A stretch of DNA of 64,000 nucleotides from JAGWBF01 sp965116325 (GCA_965116325.1 OZ220675.1:744001-808000); one strand, 5' to 3'; positions 33,287-42,036 are shown, counted from the stretch's first letter. Translations and numbers: made by a program. Notes: generated by a model not told the origin, from the sequence alone.

Positions 33287-35191
33287 CTACTCTTCCAGGG
33301 TGGTGATGTCTCCCGGGTCCAGACCCAGCTCCTGGGCCTTCAGGAGGCGGCGCATTATCTTGCCCGAACGGGTCTTGGGTAGGGACGGCACAAAGTCGAT
33401 GGCCGAGGGTACGGCAATGGGTCCCAAACCATGACGCACATGGGCTTGCAGGACCGACACTGTGTCCGGTTCGGGCTCGATGCCCGACCGCAGGGTGACG
33501 AAGGCCTTGATGGACTCGCCTCGTATCTCGTCGGGCAGGCCGATGACCGCCGCCTCCGCCACCGAGGCGTGGGACACGAGGGCGCTCTCCACCTCGGCGG
33601 TGCCGATGCGGTGGCCGGCTACGTTGAGCACATCGTCAGCCCGGCCCACCACGGTGTAGTAGCCGTCTTCGTCCCTAAGCGCAACGTCGCCGGTGGAGTA
33701 GTAGCCGGGGATGCGGTTCCAGTCCTGGGCGTAACGGTCGGGGTCGCCGTGGACGGTCCGGAACATGGATGGGAAGGGCTTTTTCAGCACCAGGAACCCG
33801 CCCGTGTTGGGTTCAGTAACCGGCTGGCCCTCCCTGTCGACCACATCCAGCTCCACCCCTATGGCGGGCCTACCCACCTTGCCCGGGCGGACAGGCATCG
33901 TCGGGAAGGTCGCCAGGCAGGGCCCCCCTGTCTCCGTCTGCCAGTAGTTATCGACCATGTATCCCCATTCACCGTCGCCGCAGATGTGCTTGTAGGCCCA
34001 GTTCCACGCTTCCGGGTTCAGGGGTTCGCCGGCGCAGGTGAGCAGGCGCAGGCTGCGCAGGTTGCGGTTGCCGATGTAACTCTCGCCCTCGCGCATGAGC
34101 ATCCTGACGGCCGTGGGAGCGGTGAAGATGACGCTCACGCCGTACTTCTCGATGATGCGGTAGGCAACGCTGGGGTCAGGGTAGTCTATCGCCCCTTCCC
34201 TGAAGAGTGTCGTTGCGCCGGCAATCAGGGGGGCATAGCAGATGTAGCTGTGCCCGACCACCCAGCCGATGTCGGACATGCACCAGAAGACATCCTCGTC
34301 CTTGATGTCCCAGAAGCTCTTCAGGTGGAAGTAGGTGCCCACCATGTAGCCGCCGTGGACGTGCTGGACGCCCTTGGGCTTGCCTGTGGTGCCGCTGGTG
34401 TAGAGGATGTAGAGAGGGTCCTCCGAGTCCATGACTTCGGCGGGGCACTCGGTCTCCGAAAGCTCCATGAGGACATCGTAGTCCACTTCCTTGGCGCCGG
34501 TGAGGAGCTCCTTGGATGTGCGCTGCCACACAACCACGCGCTCCACGCTGTCCAGGGTAGAGACCGCCTCGTCGGCGATGGCCTTCAGGGGCACGACCCG
34601 TCCCCGGCGGTAGCCCACGTCGGCGGTTATCACCACTTTGGCCCCAGCGTCGGTTATCCGGTCGCGAAGGGAGCCAACGCTGAATCCGGCATAGACAACG
34701 CTATGGATGGCGCCGATGCGGGCGCAGGCCAGCATGGCGACGCAACCCTCAGGGCTGAGGGGCATGTAGATGACGACCCGGTCACCCTTCTTCACCCCCA
34801 GTGCCTTCAGGCCGTTGGCGAAGCGGTTGACCATCTGGGCCAGGCGGGCGTAGGTGAACACCCGCTCCGTGCCATCCTCACCCAGCCAGATGAAAGCGGC
34901 CTTGTTGCGCCGGGCTGTGGTCAGGTGGCGGTCCAGGCAGTTGACGGTGATGTTGCACTGGCCGCCCAGGAACCACTTGAAGCTGGGGTAGTCCCACTCG
35001 AACACCTTGTCCCAGGGCCGGTGCCACTCCAGCTCCGACGCCACCTCAGACCAGAACCGCTCGGGGTCCTGGATGGACCGCTGGTAAACCCCCTCGTAGT
35101 CCTGGAGGTTTGCCTGGTCCCGCAGGGACTGGGGAGGCTCGTATTGGTCCGTTACCTTGAGCAGGTTTTCCAGGCTCTCACGTTGCACCAT
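33287..35191 (-). CDS. acs: Acetyl-coenzyme A synthetase
   Basis: The 634-residue AMP-forming enzyme has the N-terminal FKWFLGGQCNITVNCLDRHL, the adenylation motif YTSGTTGKPKGVQHVHGG, WCMSDIGWVVGHSY, YWQTETGGP and near the C-terminus the acetylatable lysine motif TRSGKIMRRLLK. It activates acetate to acetyl-CoA through acetyl-AMP. The length is that of standard bacterial Acs. It follows an amidohydrolase gene by 6 bp on the same strand. Confidence 0.96.
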   Translation of the reverse strand: MVQRESLENLLKVTDQYEPPQSLRDQANLQDYEGVYQRSIQDPERFWSEVASELEWHRPWDKVFEWDYPSFKWFLGGQCNITVNCLDRHLTTARRNKAAFIWLGEDGTERVFTYARLAQMVNRFANGLKALGVKKGDRVVIYMPLSPEGCVAMLACARIGAIHSVVYAGFSVGSLRDRITDAGAKVVITADVGYRRGRVVPLKAIADEAVSTLDSVERVVVWQRTSKELLTGAKEVDYDVLMELSETECPAEVMDSEDPLYILYTSGTTGKPKGVQHVHGGYMVGTYFHLKSFWDIKDEDVFWCMSDIGWVVGHSYICYAPLIAGATTLFREGAIDYPDPSVAYRIIEKYGVSVIFTAPTAVRMLMREGESYIGNRNLRSLRLLTCAGEPLNPEAWNWAYKHICGDGEWGYMVDNYWQTETGGPCLATFPTMPVRPGKVGRPAIGVELDVVDREGQPVTEPNTGGFLVLKKPFPSMFRTVHGDPDRYAQDWNRIPGYYSTGDVALRDEDGYYTVVGRADDVLNVAGHRIGTAEVESALVSHASVAEAAVIGLPDEIRGESIKAFVTLRSGIEPEPDTVSVLQAHVRHGLGPIAVPSAIDFVPSLPKTRSGKIMRRLLKAQELGLDPGDITTLEE

Positions 35192-35197
35192 GGGGCG

Positions 35198-36409
35198 CTA
35201 TCCCCCGTTTTTCTTTGAGCGCTCAGAGGCCTCGGCTTCCGCCTTGGCGAAGTCGTCTTCACTGAAGTTGTACAGGGAAGCTCCGCCCTTCAGTATGTCT
35301 GCCGCCGTCTCCCGGGAGACGGTGCTGAGCAGGTTGTTCGACACGTTGGGGAAGTTGGAGTCGAAGTGAGGGTAGTCGGTGGAGATGCACATCCGGTCCG
35401 CGCCGATGAGCCCGGCGGTGGGCTCGATCTCCGGTTCGCTGCCCTCGACGGCTGCCCAGCAGTTGCGCCGGAAGTACTCCTTGGGAGTCATGGACAGGTA
35501 GGGAGCGTGGGAGTCCCGGTAGTTGGCATAGTCCCACTCGATGCGGGTCAGGAGCCCGGGCACCCAGGAGTTCTGGGCCTCCAGGAATCCCACCCTGAGC
35601 TTGGGGTGAAACTCGAAGACGCCTCCGGTGATCTGGGCGATGAGGGCTTGCTGCATCTCGATCCAGTGGCTGGCAACGTGCCTGGGGAAGCGGTTCTCCC
35701 CGTAGATCACGTTCATGTTGGAGTACCAAGCCCCGGTGCCCTCATGGAAGCACCAGGACACATCCAGTTCCTCGTGGAGGCTGTATAGCGGGTCCCAGTA
35801 GTTGGAGTGCCAGTAGTGGCCGTTCACGAAGTTGGGACGCAGGAAGGAGCCGACGGCGCCCAGGTCGCGGACGCACCGGATCAGCTCCCGGGAAGCCAGG
35901 TTGACGTCGTGCACGGGAAGCATGGCCACGAACTTCAGGCGGGCGGGGCTGTAGGAGCAGAAGTCGTGTATCCAGTTGTTGTAGGCCTGGCATATGGCCA
36001 GGGACATCTCGGGGTCCATGTTGTTTCGGGCCAGCCACGCCAGGCCGCCCGTGGGGAAGAGCACAGCGATGTCGATGCCCTCCATCTCCATACCCATGAC
36101 CTGGGCTTCCTCGTCGTAGTCCCGCTGGATGGCAAAGTCCAGGCGCCCGGTGGCGGCCAGCCTTGAGTCCGAGAGGGGTTGGGTGCCGGAGGTGGAGTTG
36201 CCCTTGGCACGCTTGCGGTACTGCTGAAGCTCGATGTCCATGGACGCCGGGGTGTTGTCTATCACCACCATACCCCGCCGGGGCTTTCCGTCGGACCCCA
36301 CCGGCATCCGTATCCGGTCCTTGAACTCGTCATCGAGGTACCGGTCGAACAAATCGGGGGGTTCCATGATGTGCATATCGCAATCGACGAACCGGAGTCC
36401 TTCTTTCAT
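35198..36409 (-). CDS. Amidohydrolase family 2 protein
   Basis: The 403-residue protein begins RFVDCDMHIMEPPDLFDRYL, with His13 in the first metal motif. It has FCSYSPARLKFVAMLPVHD, an aromatic-rich middle with SWCFHEGTG, and STDYPHFDSNFPN where the metal-site Asp is expected. It is a distant paralogue of the genes at 1-91 and 269-1459. The substrate is unknown. It is transcribed with acs. Its upstream region (36410-36622) contains a copy of a duplicated promoter and a rhodanese tail remnant. Confidence 0.85.
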   Translation of the reverse strand: MKEGLRFVDCDMHIMEPPDLFDRYLDDEFKDRIRMPVGSDGKPRRGMVVIDNTPASMDIELQQYRKRAKGNSTSGTQPLSDSRLAATGRLDFAIQRDYDEEAQVMGMEMEGIDIAVLFPTGGLAWLARNNMDPEMSLAICQAYNNWIHDFCSYSPARLKFVAMLPVHDVNLASRELIRCVRDLGAVGSFLRPNFVNGHYWHSNYWDPLYSLHEELDVSWCFHEGTGAWYSNMNVIYGENRFPRHVASHWIEMQQALIAQITGGVFEFHPKLRVGFLEAQNSWVPGLLTRIEWDYANYRDSHAPYLSMTPKEYFRRNCWAAVEGSEPEIEPTAGLIGADRMCISTDYPHFDSNFPNVSNNLLSTVSRETAADILKGGASLYNFSEDDFAKAEAEASERSKKNGG

Positions 36410-36498
36410 TCTCTTCTCCTTACGCCCTTTCTGCTTATGACTACAGCCGGATTATCCCAGCCATTATATCGTTGCCATCCCTGCGGGACAACGAGGGG

Positions 36499-36543
36499 TC
36501 AGCCTCCGGGTTCGATGGGGGTGTCGTCCCTGTTGCCCGACTC
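36499..36543 (-). pseudogene. Duplicate of the last 14 rhodanese codons
   Basis: The minus strand reads ESGNRDDTPIEPGG then TGA. At the DNA level, only a few differences separate it from the 3' end of the rhodanese gene (37749-37793), which reads EWGNRDDTPIEPGG then TGA. It has no start of its own and abuts the duplicated promoter element at 36542-36596, so it is a relic of a rearrangement. Confidence 0.75.
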
Positions 36544-36596
36544 CGTTTGCTCTTGACATCTGGCGTGCCTGACGCTATATAGGCCATACGCTACAA
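36542..36596 (+). repeat. Duplicated 55-bp promoter-like element, copy A
   Basis: It matches copy B (37634-37688) at 47 of 55 positions in the same orientation. It carries TTGACA (36553-36558), a 17-nt spacer and TATATA (36576-36581) on the plus strand. The TATATA box is also a -10 candidate on the minus strand toward the amidohydrolase and acs genes. Confidence 0.7.
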
Positions 36597-36622
36597 GCGA
36601 ACGGAACTTCTCTGGTCAAGCC

Positions 36623-37609
36623 CTACGGGATTTCACAAATGTCATCACAAAGTTCTCTCACAAGTTCCCTAACGCCGTCTACATCTATGGCCGTTGCCTG
36701 ACCTTCGATAGCGATACCGACCCGTTTTTCGGTGATTATTCCGATGACATCACCATCCGGACGCATCAGCGGCCCTCCACTGTTTCCTGCATTTGCAGGA
36801 GCGTCAGTCAAGTAGATGTCCGTGTCTGTAAGGCTAAGCACCGCGCGGGATGATATTACGCCTGCGGTAATGGACGGCGACAATTGTCTTCCATATGGGT
36901 ATCCCAAGATGAATACGTGTTCCCCTATAAAGGCCTCCCCAAAGGAGGCTTCCCTGCCTCGCAGGCGGGCATCGCAGCATGCCCACAAGACGGCCACATC
37001 TATTTCGTCATCCTTGCCCTGTACAGAACCATCCAAGGCGAAGAAGTCCCATTCATCATTGTCCCAAACATAAACTTTTATGGCCTGACTTCCTTCGACG
37101 ACATGAGCGTTGGTGAGTAAGAAAGCCCCCAGTTCTCCGCCATCAGACGGGTGAGTTTGAAATATCACACTAGAGCCGTGTGAGAGCCCCTGCTCAACAC
37201 GGGGCACGCTTTCCCTTAAGTCATACACAGATAAAGGATTGGGAACAACCGGCGTAGATGTAGGCTGAGGTGTGGCCGACGGCTGGCGTGTAGGGCGAGG
37301 TTGTGGCGTGGCTGTAGGCTGGGCAGTAGGACCGGGTTGCGGTGTGGCTGTAGGCTGGGGAGTGGTTGTTGGTTGCGGAGTAGGATTAGTCGGCGGTGTG
37401 GCAGTAGGACGTGGCGTAGTTGTTGGAATCGGAGTTACGGGTGTCGGAGTGGGTTGGGGAGTAAGCGTAGGTGCTGATTCCAACAACTCAATCTGTTGCG
37501 CTAGCTCAGCTTGGCGAGCTTCCAGTGTTGATAGGGCATCCGAGTTTGACGAACAAGACAATCCCGCGCTCAACATGAGAGTGCAAATGCAAAGTAACTT
37601 GTAGACCAC
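36623..37609 (-). CDS. Secreted lipoprotein trypsin-like serine protease
   Basis: The 328-residue protein starts at GTG 37609 (AAGGAGG just upstream). A hydrophobic signal ends in LSAGLSC with Cys19 as lipid site, then a short coiled-coil stretch (LEARQAELAQQIELLES) and a TP/QPT-rich linker of about 90 residues. The chymotrypsin-like domain has the full triad: His in LLTNAHVVEG, Asp in DEIDVAVL and Ser in AGNSGGPL. It has no PDZ domain. It would act outside the membrane, perhaps in quality control. Near-duplicate elements flank it on both sides (36542-36596 and 37634-37688). Confidence 0.87.
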   Translation of the reverse strand: MVYKLLCICTLMLSAGLSCSSNSDALSTLEARQAELAQQIELLESAPTLTPQPTPTPVTPIPTTTPRPTATPPTNPTPQPTTTPQPTATPQPGPTAQPTATPQPRPTRQPSATPQPTSTPVVPNPLSVYDLRESVPRVEQGLSHGSSVIFQTHPSDGGELGAFLLTNAHVVEGSQAIKVYVWDNDEWDFFALDGSVQGKDDEIDVAVLWACCDARLRGREASFGEAFIGEHVFILGYPYGRQLSPSITAGVISSRAVLSLTDTDIYLTDAPANAGNSGGPLMRPDGDVIGIITEKRVGIAIEGQATAIDVDGVRELVRELCDDICEIP

Positions 37610-37633
37610 GAATCCTCCTTGTTCGTTAGCGGG

Positions 37634-37688
37634 TCCGTTTGCCCTTGGCATCTACCGTGCCCGACGCTAGATAGGTCATATGCTACAA
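37634..37688 (-). repeat. Duplicated 55-bp promoter-like element, copy B
   Basis: Copy B sits 24 bp before the protease start. On the minus strand TTGCTT, a 17-nt spacer and TATCTA form the likely protease promoter. On the plus strand TTGGCA, a 17-nt spacer and TAGATA remain. 47 of 55 bases match copy A. Confidence 0.7.
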
Positions 37689-37748
37689 ACAAGCAAAACC
37701 GGCGAAACCATATCAGGCTGTGTGGCCCGATGTGGTGGATGCCCCGGG

Positions 37749-38585
37749 TCACCCTCCGGGTTCGATGGGGGTGTCGTCCCTGTTGCCCCACTCTTTCCAG
37801 GAGGAGTCATAGTTGCATGCCCGCTCATAACCGAGGAGCTTCAATACCAGCGTGCTGTGACCAGCACGAATGCCGGCCTGTCAGTGAGCAAGCACTTCTT
37901 TTTCGGGGACGATGCCCTTGGCCTCCAGGAGCTCCCGAATCTCATGGGCGGGCTTGAAGGTGTGGGTCCCCTCATCCATCAGGTCCGACCATTCCAGGTG
38001 ATGAGCGCCGGGGATGTGCCCGGCCCTCTGGTTGCCGCGGGTGTTCTCTCCCGTGTACTCAGCCCGGCTGCGCACATCCCAGACCACCACGTCCGGGTTC
38101 TGGTACACTTCCTTCAGGCGGTCCGCCGTGACCAAAAGGGAGGAATCGGGTCTGGGGGTGAACTTAGCCCCTTCCTTTCCCCGTGTCGGGGTTGTGCTCA
38201 GGGGTCTGCCTTCCTCCAGCCACTTCTTCCAGCCTCCGTTCAGCACCTTGACCTTGTCGTGGCCGTAGTAGTTCAGCACCCACCACAGCCTTCCGGCGTA
38301 CAGGGAGCGGGTGTGGTCGTAGGCCACCACCAGGGTATCGTCGCCGATGCCCAGCCCTTCCATCATTTGGGCGCACTGCTCGGGAGAAACAACGTGCACC
38401 TGGCCGGTGTCCTGGTTCTTCTCGTAGTTGTCGGGCACCACTACGGCGCCAGGGATGTGGGCGCGATAGTAGGAAGCCGCGGGGTCCGTATCCACGATGC
38501 AGATGCCCGGGTCTTCCAGGTGCTCGGCCAGCCACTGGGTCTCGGCCAGGTATTCAGGGTGGGCATAACCCTCTGCTGTCGCCAT
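37749..38585 (-). CDS. Thiosulfate sulfurtransferase (two-domain rhodanese) with in-frame UGA at the catalytic Cys
   Basis: The frame encodes an inactive N-terminal rhodanese domain and a C-terminal domain with VVVWDVRSRAEYTGENTRG and AGHIPGAHHLEW. At codon 235 (37883-37881) it meets TGA. The frame then continues QAGIRAGHSTLVLKLLGYER and on to EWGNRDDTPIEPGG before a second TGA at 37751-37749. The usual motif at this point is (Y/H)CQAGIRA, so the TGA replaces the catalytic cysteine exactly. The total of 278 residues fits the family. A hairpin placed like a bacterial SECIS lies at 37851-37868. I infer a selenocysteine enzyme; a C-to-A mutation or sequencing error is the alternative. ATG 38585 follows AGGAGGAACGGG. 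Confidence 0.75.
37851..37868 (-). promoter_or_regulatory. SECIS-like stem-loop 3' of the rhodanese UGA
   Basis: Minus-strand CGTGCTG, loop GTCA and CAGCACG form a perfect 7-bp stem. The apical loop begins 20 nt after the UGA with G as its first base, as expected for bacterial SECIS elements. Opened by one or two pairs, the loop contains GGUC, as in E. coli fdhF. A competing stem (GGCCGGCA, UUCG, UGCUGGUC) starts 3 nt after the UGA. Confidence 0.5.
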
Positions 38586-38797
38586 CCCGTTCCTCCTATC
38601 GCCTACTATCGGACACATGCCAGCCTATAGCCACCCCCTAGCCCAGTCAACATTTGCCCCATCCAGAGGCCGCCCTTGACCGGAACACGGGCGCAACCTA
38701 CACGGTATAATGATAGAGTGCTGGTGAAGTGAGGCGAGGTTTCTGAGGTGAAGCTCGGTCCGGGCTATAGGCAAGTGCCACAGATGAGGGTGCATAA

Positions 38798-39679
38798 GTG
38801 AGAATCTCCGTGTTGTCCTGGATTCGGAAAGCCTTGGGAATGAGCAGACAGGCCAAGTCCAGATCGCAAATGCTCGCCTCCACGGGGGGCGATCCCTTGC
38901 TAGAGTCCAAGCTTAAGGCTTATGGCTTGGTGCTCTGCGAGGATGTGTCGGACGCCATGTGGGTGGAGGAGAGCCTGTCGGACTTCGGATCGTTGCGTTC
39001 TTTGCTGCCCGCCGGGTTTGAGGCATATGCGCGGGTGTTTCATCCGGCTTACCTGGGCGATAGTGAAGATCAGCCCGTCAGGTGGTCCACTGTGGCTTCA
39101 TGGACTGGACGAACCGTTCATCCGTTGATGCAGTTCGAACGCATTGCAGGTCTGAGTGAGGACTGCTCGTATCCGGACCCACTTTGGGGTTCTCATCCAG
39201 TATTCGGGTCCATCCCCGAACCGGAATGCCGTACGCTGGTGGATGTGCTCAAGGACTTCACCTCGACGCCTGGGAATTGTTTCTTCGGCCTTTGGGATGG
39301 CTACAGCCACATCACTATTGGAGGTGGCAACAGCCACATCGAAAATTGGCAATACCATACCAATTCCAGGTTGAGGGCACCCGGTCGAGACTACGTTTTG
39401 TTCCGAGGACCTTTGGATAGCATCATGGCTTTTCTTGTGGAAGATGAGCCTTTCTGGGGAAACTCCCCAAATATTTGGTGGCCGGAGGACCGGGCTTGGT
39501 GTGTAGCAACGGACATCGACCTGTTCGATACTTTCGTTGGAGGCAGCGAGGAGTGTGTCGAGGCGGTCCTAAGCAACCCGGACCTTGAGGTGCTTCGCAC
39601 AACCCTTGATGCCATATTGCATATTGGTGGAGATACAATCAACCCGCCAAACAGGAGCAGAGACAGGAGACACCCTTAG
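38798..39679 (+). CDS. Hypothetical conserved protein
   Basis: I cannot name this 293-residue protein. It contains VRWSTVASWTGRTVHPLMQF, LPEPECRTLVDVL-like and FTSTPGNCFFGLWDGY segments, then RAPGRDYVLFRGPLDSIMAF and NIWWPEDRAWCVATDIDLFDTFVGGS, a pattern I associate with unnamed actinobacterial proteins. There are many Trp residues, no signal peptide and no transmembrane helix. The start is GTG 38798; TATAATG at about 38704-38709 could be its -10 box. Its codon use is a little less GC-biased than its neighbours, so it may have been acquired. Confidence 0.6.
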   Translation: MRISVLSWIRKALGMSRQAKSRSQMLASTGGDPLLESKLKAYGLVLCEDVSDAMWVEESLSDFGSLRSLLPAGFEAYARVFHPAYLGDSEDQPVRWSTVASWTGRTVHPLMQFERIAGLSEDCSYPDPLWGSHPVFGSIPEPECRTLVDVLKDFTSTPGNCFFGLWDGYSHITIGGGNSHIENWQYHTNSRLRAPGRDYVLFRGPLDSIMAFLVEDEPFWGNSPNIWWPEDRAWCVATDIDLFDTFVGGSEECVEAVLSNPDLEVLRTTLDAILHIGGDTINPPNRSRDRRHP

Positions 39680-39714
39680 GCGCATCGCCTTCAACGTGAG
39701 AAAGGGAGGTTGTC

Positions 39715-40632
39715 ATGGAGTGGGAGTATGAACTGGTTGCCGAGTGCGGCCGGCTGACCGAAGGCCCCGTCTGGGACGGAGAAGCTCTCCTGTTCAGCCA
39801 CATCCCTGGCAGCAGGATCATGCGGTACGACCCCGATTCGGGGGCCTGCACCGAGTTCCGCACCGACACCAACCACATCAACGGGCTGAACTTCGACACC
39901 CAGGGCAGGCTGTACGGGTGCTGTTCGGGGGGACGCTCCATCGTGCGCCTGGAGCCCGACGGCACAACCACCACCGTCGTTGACCGCTGGGAGGGACTGC
40001 GCTTCAACACGCCCAACGACCTGGCCCTGGACAGCAAGGGGCGCATCTGGTTCACCAATCCGTGGAACGAGGGCAACATCGACCCCAGCGAAAGCATGGA
40101 GATGGACCACGAGGAGGCCTTCCGGGCGGACCCCCAGCCCGACGGGAGCTACACGGTTTCCAGGGTCACCTTCGACACCACCAAGACCAACGGCATCCTG
40201 GTATCCCCCGACGAGACCATCCTGTACGTGGCCCAGAGCGACGGCGTGTCGGGGCGTACGCGGGAGCTCAGGGCCTACCCAATTCAAGCCGACGGCTCCC
40301 TTGGTCCGTACACCCTGCTCCACCAGTTCGGGGAGGACCACAGGGGTCCCCAGCGGGGCATCGACGGCATGTGCTTCGACAGCGAGGGCAACATCATCGC
40401 CACGGCGGGCATCAACACCAGCGGCCCCGGCCCCATGATCTACGTGTTCGAAGCGCCCAGCGGCCGGGTGCTGGAGACCCACCGGGTGCCCGACGGCGTG
40501 AACACTCCCACGAACTGCGCTTTCGGAGGGCCGGACCTGTCCACCCTGTACATCACGTCGGGCCAAGGCCACCTTCTGAAGGTCGGCAACACCGGCCGCA
40601 AGGGGTGGATACTTTGGCCGCCGGCGAAGTAG
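39715..40632 (+). CDS. SMP-30/gluconolactonase-like beta-propeller protein
   Basis: The 305-residue protein has the SMP-30 blocks: GRLTEGPVWDGEALLFSHIP with the metal-binding Glu, NGLNFDTQGRLYGC, TPNDLALDSKGRIWFTN and TNGILVSPDETILYVAQ, then GIDGMCFDSEGNI. These residues coordinate a divalent metal in lactonases of this fold. It probably hydrolyses a sugar or other lactone in the cytoplasm. A ribosome site AAAGGGAGG lies upstream of ATG 39715. Confidence 0.87.
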   Translation: MEWEYELVAECGRLTEGPVWDGEALLFSHIPGSRIMRYDPDSGACTEFRTDTNHINGLNFDTQGRLYGCCSGGRSIVRLEPDGTTTTVVDRWEGLRFNTPNDLALDSKGRIWFTNPWNEGNIDPSESMEMDHEEAFRADPQPDGSYTVSRVTFDTTKTNGILVSPDETILYVAQSDGVSGRTRELRAYPIQADGSLGPYTLLHQFGEDHRGPQRGIDGMCFDSEGNIIATAGINTSGPGPMIYVFEAPSGRVLETHRVPDGVNTPTNCAFGGPDLSTLYITSGQGHLLKVGNTGRKGWILWPPAK

Positions 40633-40687
40633 CGGCGGAGGCGGCCCAAAGCTAAGAGGGACTAAACCATCAGATAAGCCGGGCCTG

Positions 40688-41848
40688 CTACACCTGGTAG
40701 CGCTGGAGGAGCTGGCGGGCGATGACCAGGCGCTGGATCTCGTTGGTGCCCTCGCCGATTATCATCAGGGGCGCATCCCGGTAGTAGCGCTCGATGGGGT
40801 TCTCCTTGATGTACCCGTACCCGCCAAAGATGCGCATCGCCTCCAGGGTCACCTCGGCGCACATCTCGCTGGCGAAGAGCTTGGCCATTCCCGCCTCCAG
40901 GTCAACCCGCAGGCCCTGGTCCTTCTTCTCGGCCGCCTTGTATGTCAGCAGCCGGGCCGCTTCTATCTTGGTCCCCATGTCCGCCAGCTTGAGCTGGATG
41001 GCTTGGTGCCGGGAGATGGGCGAGCCGAAGGTACGCCGGCCCTGGGCGTACCTGATGGCAGCTTCGAAGGCGGCTGTGGCCACGCCGACGGCACGGGCGG
41101 CCACGTTTATCCGCCCCGTCTCCAGGCCAGCCATCACCTGCTGGAAGCCCTGGCCTTCCACGCCTCCAACCAGGTTGTCGGACCCAACCCGGAAGTTGTC
41201 GAATATCAGCTCGCAGGTGTCCAAGCCCCTGTACCCCAGCTTGTCCAGGTGCCTGCCCACCTCGAAGCCCTTTCCGCCCTTCTCGACGATGAAACAGCTT
41301 ATCCCTTCGTGGGGAGGTGTGGCATCCTTGTTGGTCTTGGTGATCAGGGCGAAGGTGTCCCCGTGCTGCCCGTTGGTGATGAACATCTTGGTGCCGTTGA
41401 TCAGGTACTCTTCGCCGTCCCGGGTTGCGGTGAGCTCTATGGCCTGGACATCGCTCCCCGCGTTGGGTTCGGTCAGGGCGAGCCCGCCGCGCTTTTCGCC
41501 TCGGGCCATGGCGGGGAGGAACCGGGCCTTCTGCTCATCGGTCCCGTAGTGGGTCACCACGTAGGTCATGATGTGGTGGGTGCCGATGATGCCGCTAATG
41601 CTCATCCAGCCCTTGCACAGCTCTTCGAAGATCATGGCAAAGGTGGTGTAGTCCAGCCCCATACCGCCGTACTCTTCGGGGATGGTTATGCCAAAGAGCC
41701 CCATCTCCTTCATCTTTTCCACCAGCTCCAGGGGCACGACGTCGTTGCGCTCGTACTCCTGGACGATGGGCTCCACATCCCGCCGGACAAACTCTCGCAC
41801 CATGTTGATGATCTGGGTGCGAGCTTCCTCAGGTGTCCTGGTTGTCAC
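40688..41848 (-). CDS. Acyl-CoA dehydrogenase
   Basis: The 386-residue protein has the three ACAD domains: GLFGITIPEEYGGMGLDYTT, GGLALTEPNAGSDVQAIE with FAD contacts, and the C-terminal helical domain with FGGYGYIKENPIERYYRD and IGEGTNEIQR, which includes the usual catalytic Glu position. It oxidises acyl-CoA to enoyl-CoA and passes electrons to ETF. The specific chain length is unknown. The start is GTG 41848, with AAGGAG 8 nt upstream. Confidence 0.93.
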   Translation of the reverse strand: MTTRTPEEARTQIINMVREFVRRDVEPIVQEYERNDVVPLELVEKMKEMGLFGITIPEEYGGMGLDYTTFAMIFEELCKGWMSISGIIGTHHIMTYVVTHYGTDEQKARFLPAMARGEKRGGLALTEPNAGSDVQAIELTATRDGEEYLINGTKMFITNGQHGDTFALITKTNKDATPPHEGISCFIVEKGGKGFEVGRHLDKLGYRGLDTCELIFDNFRVGSDNLVGGVEGQGFQQVMAGLETGRINVAARAVGVATAAFEAAIRYAQGRRTFGSPISRHQAIQLKLADMGTKIEAARLLTYKAAEKKDQGLRVDLEAGMAKLFASEMCAEVTLEAMRIFGGYGYIKENPIERYYRDAPLMIIGEGTNEIQRLVIARQLLQRYQV

Positions 41849-41974
41849 TGAAGGCTCCTTCCTCCCTTTAATAGCACAGGGGGCCCCCGAGCCCGCCCAG
41901 GGGGAAAACGAGGGGATGCAGCTATTCTAGCGAGAGAGCCTGTTAAAGGTCTAGGTTCCGCGCCTTCACTTCGA

Positions 41975-42004
41975 TTGCTCTCTAAGGAGCAGTCCTAATA
42001 TAAT
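41975..42004 (+). promoter_or_regulatory. Predicted promoter of coaX-coaBC
   Basis: TTGCTC (41975-41980), an 18-nt spacer and a perfect TATAAT (41999-42004). The -10 box overlaps TTG 42004, arguing against that codon as the coaX start. Confidence 0.55.
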
Positions 42005-42036
42005 TGGCCCAACTTAAGCACCACACTTCTCGTGCC

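Noticed and set aside
33431..35218. 595-residue open frame antisense to acs
   Set aside because: Shadow of a well-supported gene; no motif.
37881..38618. Rhodanese as a plain 245-residue protein ending at the first TGA
   Set aside because: It would stop just before its own catalytic residue, while the following 43 codons match the family end perfectly.
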